From positions 1-18,862 of the forward strand of contig SIAT01000012.1 in assembly GCA_009691645.1 (NCBI GenBank): DNA of 18,862 bases, in the 5' to 3' direction. Made by a program: the position numbers and the translations under genes. This DNA is from Pedosphaera sp. Its GTDB lineage: Bacteria; Verrucomicrobiota; Verrucomicrobiia; Limisphaerales; SIAT01. Under the pieces are notes generated by a model. It had not been told where the DNA came from. It worked only from the letters and a program-made list of their open reading frames with translations, and did no database searches. This document shows, in pieces, positions 14,587 to 18,862 of this stretch. Numbering within the stretch: position 1 is the stretch's first letter; each line of letters opens with the position of its first letter.

Positions 14587-15017
14587 AGATACTCTTCCTC
14601 AATGGGCCGAACCTGAACTTGCTCGGCACGCGCGAGCCAGAAATCTATGGCCGCACGACGCTCGCCGACATCGAGGCCACGGTGCGGGCTGAGGCGACCA
14701 AAGCTGGCGCGGCGATCGACTTCCGCCAGTCGAACGTGGAGGGGGAATTGGTCACGTGGATACAGCAGAGCAAGGGCGCCTTCGACGTGATTGTCATCAA
14801 CGCCGCGGCGTACACACACACCAGCGTTGCGTTGCGCGACGCCATCTCGGCGACCGGCGTTCCGACCATCGAGATTCACCTTTCCAACGTCCACGCCCGA
14901 GAAGAGTTCCGGCACAAGTCGCTGATGGCTCCCGTCTGCAAAGGACAGATCTGCGGATTCGGCCAAGAATCTTATTTGCTCGGACTTCAAGCGGCGTTGT
15001 CGTTAAAGCCTAATTGA
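14583..15017 (+). CDS. aroQ: 3-Dehydroquinate dehydratase, type II
   Basis: A 144-aa enzyme of the shikimate pathway that converts 3-dehydroquinate to 3-dehydroshikimate by anti elimination. It has the full type II signature: LNGPNLNLLGTREPEIYG with catalytic Tyr22, the flexible lid around Arg17, Asn73 and His79 in INAAAYTHTS, EIHLSNVHAREEFRHKS with His99 and Arg110, and the C-terminal CGFGQESYLLGL. The length is normal for the family, which forms dodecamers. The ATG overlaps the stop of the O-antigen ligase-type gene by 4 nt. The order aroQ-accB-accC is common in bacteria, but here a 230-nt gap with its own promoter separates aroQ from accB. Confidence 0.97.
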   Translation: MKILFLNGPNLNLLGTREPEIYGRTTLADIEATVRAEATKAGAAIDFRQSNVEGELVTWIQQSKGAFDVIVINAAAYTHTSVALRDAISATGVPTIEIHLSNVHAREEFRHKSLMAPVCKGQICGFGQESYLLGLQAALSLKPN

Positions 15018-15115
15018 AACCAAGTCGGATTCGCTTTGCTGCCTGTTATTGCGCCTTGTTTAAAACTCCCCAGCCAGTCTGTGGCGATTGTGGATTCGTT
15101 GTGAACAAACTCCCC

Positions 15116-15145
15116 TTGACCTTCACCTTCCCGTTCGCCTAGCCT
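15116..15145 (+). promoter_or_regulatory. Predicted promoter of the accB-accC-thiE group
   Basis: TTGACC (15116-15121), an 18-nt pyrimidine-rich spacer and TAGCCT (15140-15145) form a plausible sigma70-type promoter. The -35 shares the extended sequence CCCCTTGAC with the promoter at 11438. The transcript would start near 15152, about 96 nt before accB. Confidence 0.45.
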
Positions 15146-15236
15146 CGACCCGCTTTTGAGCAACCTGTTGACTACCGTGACCCCAGTTCGTGCAAGCGCA
15201 ATTCCGGCCTTGGCCGTTGAACCACGCTTTCAACCA

Positions 15237-15241
15237 AAGGA
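15237..15241 (+). promoter_or_regulatory. Ribosome binding site of accB
   Basis: AAGGA lies 6 nt before the ATG at 15248. This is one of very few good Shine-Dalgarno sequences in the window and fixes the accB start. Confidence 0.7.
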
Positions 15242-15247
15242 CACAAA

Positions 15248-15721
15248 ATGGATCTGAAGGACATCAAGGGACTGATCGATCTGATGCGGAAGAACTCCCT
15301 CTCCGAGTTCGAACTGGAGAAGGAAGGGTTCAAGATCCGACTCAAGCGAGGTGTTGGCGGTGCGATGACCTCGGTGATGGAAGACGCTCCGATGGGCTCC
15401 TACGCCTCGGCTCCAACTCTTTCGGCGACACCCTCCGCCTATATCGCCGCCGCTTCGGCTCACGCGGCCCCGCCGGGGACTGACTCGGCGATCAAATCGC
15501 CGATGATCGGCACTCTCTACCGCTCCCCTTCACCGGAATCGGCGCCTTACGTCGAAATCGGCCAGCAGGTGAATCCCGACACCGTCGTCTGCATCATCGA
15601 GGCGATGAAGGTGATGAACGAGATCAAGGCCGAGGTGAAGGGTGTGATCACCCACATCGAAGCAGAGAACACCAAGCCGGTCGAGTTCGGCCAGGTGCTG
15701 TTCAGGGTCCGTCCGAACTGA
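15248..15721 (+). CDS. accB: Biotin carboxyl carrier protein of acetyl-CoA carboxylase
   Basis: A 157-aa carrier whose biotin is carboxylated by AccC and then donates CO2 to acetyl-CoA in the first step of fatty acid synthesis. The N-terminal helix MDLKDIKGLIDLMRKNSLSE and the strand EFELEKEGFKIRLKR are typical. An Ala/Pro/Ser-rich flexible linker spans about 45-80. The biotinyl domain begins at IKSPMIGTLYRSPSPESAPY and has the biotinylation site EAMKVMNEI with Lys121. It ends PVEFGQVLFRVRPN, as usual. Clear AAGGA ribosome site. accC follows after 55 nt; that gap holds a small hairpin, GCCGC-GTGT-GCGGC (15733-15746), which could tune the ratio of AccB to AccC, but this is only a suggestion. 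Confidence 0.97.
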   Translation: MDLKDIKGLIDLMRKNSLSEFELEKEGFKIRLKRGVGGAMTSVMEDAPMGSYASAPTLSATPSAYIAAASAHAAPPGTDSAIKSPMIGTLYRSPSPESAPYVEIGQQVNPDTVVCIIEAMKVMNEIKAEVKGVITHIEAENTKPVEFGQVLFRVRPN

Positions 15722-15776
15722 GAAGCCGGCGCGCCGCGTGTGCGGCACCCGTGCTGAACCCTCCTTTCCCGACGCT

Positions 15777-17156
15777 ATGTTCGAGAAGATTTTGGTCGCC
15801 AACCGCGGTGAAATCGCCGTGCGCATCATCCGCGCCTGTCGCGAGCTGAACATCCGCACGGTGGCGGTGTATTCGGAAGTGGACGCCAATTCGATGCACG
15901 TGCACCTCGCCGACGAGGCCATCTGCATCGGCAAAGGCCCGAGCTCCGAAAGCTATCTGCGCATTGACCGGCTCATCAGCGCGGCCGAGGTGGCCGACGT
16001 GGATGCCATCCATCCCGGCTACGGTTTCCTTTCGGAGAACGCCCATTTCGCCGACGTCTGCGAGAGCTGCAACATCCGTTTCATCGGGCCCAGCTCGCGC
16101 GCGATGAATGCCCTCGAGGACAAGCAGGTGAGTCGCGCCCTCGCCAAGAAGGCCGGCGTGCCCATCCCGCCCGGCTCCGAAGGTCTCGTGCAGAACGAGC
16201 AGGAAGCCCTCGCCATCGCCAAGAAGATTGGTTATCCGGTGATGATCAAGGCCGTGGCCGGCGGCGGCGGGCGCGGCATGCGCGTCGCTCACAACGACAT
16301 TTCGATGATCAAGGGCCTTCACATGGCCCGCATCGAGGCGGAGAAAGCCTTCGGCAACGGCGGCGTGTATATCGAGAAGTTCATCGAGAACCCGCACCAC
16401 ATCGAGTTTCAGATTCTTGCTGACAACCGCGGCAACATCATCCATCTCGGCGAACGCGACTGCTCCATCCAACGCCGTAACCAGAAGCTCATCGAGGAGA
16501 CCCCCTCGCCGCTTTTCGAGAAGCACAAAAGTTTACGCAAGGAGATGGGCAAGGCCGCCATCCGCATCGCCGAGGCCGCCCATTACACGAACGCCGGCAC
16601 GGTCGAATTCGTCGTGAACGACGCCGGTCACTACTACTTTCTCGAGGTCAACAAGCGCATTCAGGTCGAGCATCCCATCACCGAGGAGGTCACCGGGGTG
16701 GATCTCGTGAAGCAGCAGATTCTCATCGCGATGGGCGAACAGCTCCGCATCTCGCAGAGCGATGTGCATTTTACCGGCCACGCCATCGAATGCCGCATCA
16801 ACGCCGAGGATCCATTTAACGATTTCCGCCCCAGCCCCGGCCGCATCGAGATGTACTACGCTCCCGGCGGCCGCGGCGTGCGCATCGATTCCCACGCTTA
16901 CGCCGGGTACACCATCCCGCCGCATTACGACTCGATGATCGGCAAGCTCATCGTCCACGGCAAAGACCGGCGCGACGCGATGGATCTCATGGCCCGCGCC
17001 CTCTCCGAGTACATGATCACCGGCATCAAGACCACGATCGCCTTCGAGTTGGCCATTCTGCAGGATCCGAATTTCCGCCGCGGCGTCTATGCCACCAACT
17101 TCATCGAGAAGCTCCTCAGCAGCGGCCGACGCGAACTCATCGAGGAAAAAGCCTGA
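15777..17156 (+). CDS. accC: Biotin carboxylase subunit of acetyl-CoA carboxylase
   Basis: A 459-aa ATP-grasp enzyme that carboxylates the biotin on AccB using ATP and bicarbonate. It starts MFEKILVANRGEIAVRIIRA, the standard N-terminus; a GTG at 15738 would add 13 unrelated residues. Visible motifs are HPGYGFLSEN, the ATP-binding Lys158 with the glycine loop AGGGGRGMR, GERDCSIQRRNQKLIEE, and the active-site segment FLEVNKRIQVEHPITEE. In most biotin carboxylases the last reads EMNTRIQVEHP, so Lys293 replaces a nearly invariant Thr next to the catalytic Asn and Arg. The C-terminus VYATNFIEKLL is normal. No Shine-Dalgarno precedes the ATG, so translation may depend on AccB. thiE follows the stop after 5 nt. 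Confidence 0.97.
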   Translation: MFEKILVANRGEIAVRIIRACRELNIRTVAVYSEVDANSMHVHLADEAICIGKGPSSESYLRIDRLISAAEVADVDAIHPGYGFLSENAHFADVCESCNIRFIGPSSRAMNALEDKQVSRALAKKAGVPIPPGSEGLVQNEQEALAIAKKIGYPVMIKAVAGGGGRGMRVAHNDISMIKGLHMARIEAEKAFGNGGVYIEKFIENPHHIEFQILADNRGNIIHLGERDCSIQRRNQKLIEETPSPLFEKHKSLRKEMGKAAIRIAEAAHYTNAGTVEFVVNDAGHYYFLEVNKRIQVEHPITEEVTGVDLVKQQILIAMGEQLRISQSDVHFTGHAIECRINAEDPFNDFRPSPGRIEMYYAPGGRGVRIDSHAYAGYTIPPHYDSMIGKLIVHGKDRRDAMDLMARALSEYMITGIKTTIAFELAILQDPNFRRGVYATNFIEKLLSSGRRELIEEKA

Positions 17157-17161
17157 GCCGC

Positions 17162-17809
17162 GTGAAAGCGCTCGCCGACTGCCGTCTCTACGCCTTCGTG
17201 GACACCGCCTATCTCCACGGCCGTAAACCGGTCGAGATCGCCCACCAACTTTGTGACGGCGGCGCCGACCTCATCCAACTCCGCGCCAAACAAAGTGCGC
17301 CCGACGAAATCCGGCGGCTGGCCGAAATCATCCTACCCATCACACGCGCCGCCGGGGTCGGCCTCGTCATCAACGACCATCCCGAGATCGCCCGTGCGCT
17401 CGGCGCCGATCTCTGCCATCTCGGCCAGGAAGATTTCTTCGAAGCCGGACACAAGCACGTGAACGAAGTGCGTTTGGAAAGCCGCGGGATGCGAATCGGC
17501 CTCTCGACGCACGCGCCGGCGCAGGCCGAGCGCGCCCGCGCCGCCGGCGCGGATTACATCGCGATCGGCCCCGTTTTCGCCACGCCAACCAAGCCCGGGC
17601 GCCCCGGCGTCACGCTCGATTACGTCCGCTGGGCCGCGACGCACCTGCACGTCCCGTGGTTCGCCATCGGCGGCATCACGCTGCAAAATCTCGACGGCGT
17701 CCTCGCCGCCGGCGCGCGCCGCATCTGCGTCGTCTCCGCGATCTTGAACGCGTCCGATGTAACCGTCGCTTGCCGGCAGTTCAAAGAACGGTTGCTTTCT
17801 GCGCGTTGA
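17162..17809 (+). CDS. thiE: Thiamine phosphate synthase
   Basis: A 215-aa TIM-barrel enzyme that joins the hydroxymethylpyrimidine diphosphate and thiazole phosphate to give thiamine monophosphate. The motifs are clear: LIQLRAKQ for pyrimidine binding, VINDHPEIARALGAD and CHLGQED (the family's usual DGVHLGQxD), GLSTHAPAQAERA, DYIAIGPVFATPTKPG for pyrophosphate and phosphate binding, then FAIGGIT and RICVVSAIL at the end of the barrel. It starts with GTG at 17162, 5 nt after accC; no closer ATG fits. Expression is therefore probably tied to acetyl-CoA carboxylase. No THI-box riboswitch is seen upstream, and other thiamine genes are absent from the window. Confidence 0.93.
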   Translation: MKALADCRLYAFVDTAYLHGRKPVEIAHQLCDGGADLIQLRAKQSAPDEIRRLAEIILPITRAAGVGLVINDHPEIARALGADLCHLGQEDFFEAGHKHVNEVRLESRGMRIGLSTHAPAQAERARAAGADYIAIGPVFATPTKPGRPGVTLDYVRWAATHLHVPWFAIGGITLQNLDGVLAAGARRICVVSAILNASDVTVACRQFKERLLSAR

Positions 17810-17826
17810 TTTGACATCCACCACTC

Positions 17827-18726
17827 ATGAGCCTGCTTATCGTCGGCACCACCGCACTCGATTCGATCAAGACCCCCTACGCTGAGAACCCGCGCCTGCT
17901 CGGCGGCTCCGCCAGCCACGCCGCCGTGGCCGCGAGCTTCTTCAGCCCCGTCCGGCTCGTCGGCGGTGTGGGTGAAGATTTTCCTGCGAAATATCTCAAC
18001 CTCTACCGCCGCCACGGCATCGACCTCGCTGGCCTGCAACATCTGCCGGGCAAAACCTTCCACTGGTCGGGCGAGTACGAGGTGAACATGAACAACCGCC
18101 GCACACTCGCGACCGAGCTGGGCGTGATCGAGCAATTTCAGCCCGCGCTGCCGGCCGCGTGGCGCGCCACGCCGTTCGTGTTGCTGGCCAACATCGCGCC
18201 CGCGCTGCAAGGGCAGGTGCTCGACCAGCTCACCCGTCCGCGCTTCGTCGTGGCCGACACGATGGATCTCTGGCTCAACATCGCACTGAAGGATCTGCTG
18301 AAGCTGATCCGCCGCGTGGATGCCCTCGTGCTGAACGACCACGAGGCGCGCCAACTCGCGCAGGAGGACAACATCATCGCCGCGCTGCCGAAGATCCACA
18401 AACTCGGCCCGCGCTACGTCATCGTGAAGAAAGGCGAGCACGGCTCCATCCTCTCCGCGCCGCACGGGCTTTTCCTCGCGCCGGCTTATCCGCTGCGCAA
18501 AGTCGTGGACCCCACCGGCGCGGGCGATTCATTCGTCGGCGGGCTGATGGGTTACCTCGCCAGCACCCGCGGCTCCATCGAGCGCAACCTGCGCCGCGCC
18601 ATCCTGCACGGCAGCGTCGTCGCGTCATTCTGCTGCGAAGGCTTCGGCCTGAACCGCACCGACAAGGTGACCCGCGCGGCGGTCAACACCCGTGTGCGCG
18701 AGCTTGAAAAACTGGCTCGCTATTGA
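17827..18726 (+). CDS. PfkB-family carbohydrate (or nucleoside) kinase
   Basis: A 299-aa kinase of the ribokinase/PfkB superfamily. The N-terminal LLGGSASHAAVAASFFSPV is the substrate-side glycine motif, LVGGVGEDFPAKYL follows, and DPTGAGDSFVGGLMG is PfkB signature 2 with catalytic base Asp234 and the anion hole Gly residues. VLNDHEARQLA and VIVKKGEHG are the usual ATP-side elements. The conserved segment GKTFHWSGEYEVNMNNRRTL, together with LANIAPALQ and ADTMDLWLN, matches a subgroup found in many bacterial phyla whose substrate I do not know; a nucleoside or a sugar are both possible. It lies 17 nt after thiE, close enough for co-transcription. It is not obviously a thiamine enzyme (ThiD and ThiM have other signatures). 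No Shine-Dalgarno is visible. Confidence 0.9.
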   Translation: MSLLIVGTTALDSIKTPYAENPRLLGGSASHAAVAASFFSPVRLVGGVGEDFPAKYLNLYRRHGIDLAGLQHLPGKTFHWSGEYEVNMNNRRTLATELGVIEQFQPALPAAWRATPFVLLANIAPALQGQVLDQLTRPRFVVADTMDLWLNIALKDLLKLIRRVDALVLNDHEARQLAQEDNIIAALPKIHKLGPRYVIVKKGEHGSILSAPHGLFLAPAYPLRKVVDPTGAGDSFVGGLMGYLASTRGSIERNLRRAILHGSVVASFCCEGFGLNRTDKVTRAAVNTRVRELEKLARY

Positions 18727-18727
18727 G

Positions 18728-18763
18728 CGCCGCAGAAAAGCCGGTTGCGCAACGGCTGCGGCG
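18728..18763 (+). terminator. Long stem-loop after the PfkB kinase gene
   Basis: CGCCGCAG (18728-18735) pairs perfectly with CTGCGGCG (18756-18763), enclosing a second short stem CCG/CGG around a TTGCGCAA loop with an AAAAG bulge. It begins 1 nt after the stop codon at 18726. No T-tract follows, so it is not a classic intrinsic terminator; it may protect the mRNA end or act as a factor-assisted stop before the tRNA gene. Confidence 0.35.
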
Positions 18764-18786
18764 ATGTTAGAAAACAGTCACCTCAC

Positions 18787-18860
18787 GCGGGTGTGGTTCA
18801 ATGGTAGAACGTGGGCTTCCCAAGCCTGAAACGAGGGTTCGATTCCCTTCACCCGCTCCA
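18787..18860 (+). tRNA. tRNA-Gly (anticodon CCC)
   Basis: A complete cloverleaf can be drawn: acceptor GCGGGTG/CACCCGC (18787-18793 with 18850-18856), D-arm GTTC/GAAC, anticodon stem TGGGC/GCCTG with loop TTCCCAA so the anticodon is CCC (18819-18821), a 4-nt variable loop, T-arm GAGGG-TTCGATT-CCCTT, discriminator T at 18857 and an encoded CCA (18858-18860). It would read the Gly codon GGG. The anticodon stem has two G-T wobble pairs at its outer end. It is downstream of the kinase gene on the same strand. Confidence 0.95.
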
Positions 18861-18862
18861 CT

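Larger units (their letters stand above)
15018..15247 (+). other. Intergenic region with accB promoter and leader
   Basis: This 230-nt gap holds a predicted promoter at 15116-15145 and a leader of about 95 nt. I see no terminator hairpin after aroQ and no recognisable riboswitch. A GTG at 15174 opens a 27-codon frame that runs just past the accB start; it is not convincing as a gene. Confidence 0.5.

Noticed and set aside
15702..16526. A 274-codon minus-strand frame over accC
   Set aside because: It is the shadow of a highly conserved gene; composition is His/Asp/Ala-rich with no motif.
17811..17839. A consensus TTGACA 11 nt before the PfkB kinase start
   Set aside because: The -10 and transcription start would fall inside the gene after its start codon, and the -10 candidate TGCTTA is poor.
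17620..18465. A 281-codon minus-strand frame over thiE and the PfkB kinase
   Set aside because: It runs across two real genes and has no recognisable domain.
1..18862. CRISPR array, insertion sequence, integrase, toxin-antitoxin pair or phage genes
   Set aside because: No regularly spaced repeats, transposase motifs, terminal inverted repeats of the needed size or small paired genes were seen.

Overview
The window looks like a chromosomal segment of a GC-rich member of the Verrucomicrobiota (PVC superphylum), possibly from the Pedosphaera/Limisphaerales side. The evidence is two very large secreted proteins of the PVC-type dehydrogenase/cytochrome c family, pseudopilins with the N-terminus FTLIELLVVIAIIGILA, a secreted SGNH hydrolase, and the scarcity of Shine-Dalgarno sequences. 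This placement is inferred from gene content; no rRNA or phylogenetic marker was compared.

Bases 1-8446 hold a secreted or periplasmic gene group organised around a divergent intergenic region (4909-5038). Leftwards run a 963-aa PVC-type dehydrogenase with HEAT-like, carbohydrate-binding and heme c domains, an SGNH/GDSL hydrolase, and a secreted beta-rich protein cut by the window edge. Rightwards runs an approximately 1135-aa PVC-type dehydrogenase with HEAT repeats and its own C-terminal heme c. The likely theme is periplasmic oxidation or hydrolysis of carbohydrates with electron transfer through heme, but no substrate can be read from the sequence.

Bases 8447-11329 hold a pseudopilin - small lipoprotein - pseudopilin group. 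The two pseudopilin genes share a nearly identical 140-bp block (2 mismatches) covering 40 bp of untranslated leader plus the prepilin signal, after which they diverge completely. The leader carries a cUUCGg-capped hairpin and no Shine-Dalgarno, and the intergenic region before the first copy has two further hairpins. A convergent gene for an anchored protein of unknown function follows.

Bases 11330-18862 are mostly housekeeping on the + strand: a FlgN-like protein, DNA polymerase III delta' (holB), an O-antigen ligase-type membrane protein, aroQ, accB, accC, thiE, a PfkB-family kinase, and tRNA-Gly(CCC). Three sigma70-type promoters can be proposed: a divergent pair at 11344-11466 with matching architecture, and one before accB. 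Many genes are tightly packed: an ATGA overlap joins the ligase gene to aroQ, and 5-nt gaps separate holB from the ligase gene and accC from thiE.

No CRISPR array, insertion sequence, integrase, origin or rRNA was seen. The most unusual features are the duplicated leader-plus-signal cassette of the pseudopilins and the hairpin-rich region before it; the PVC-cytochrome cluster is the most promising functional system.
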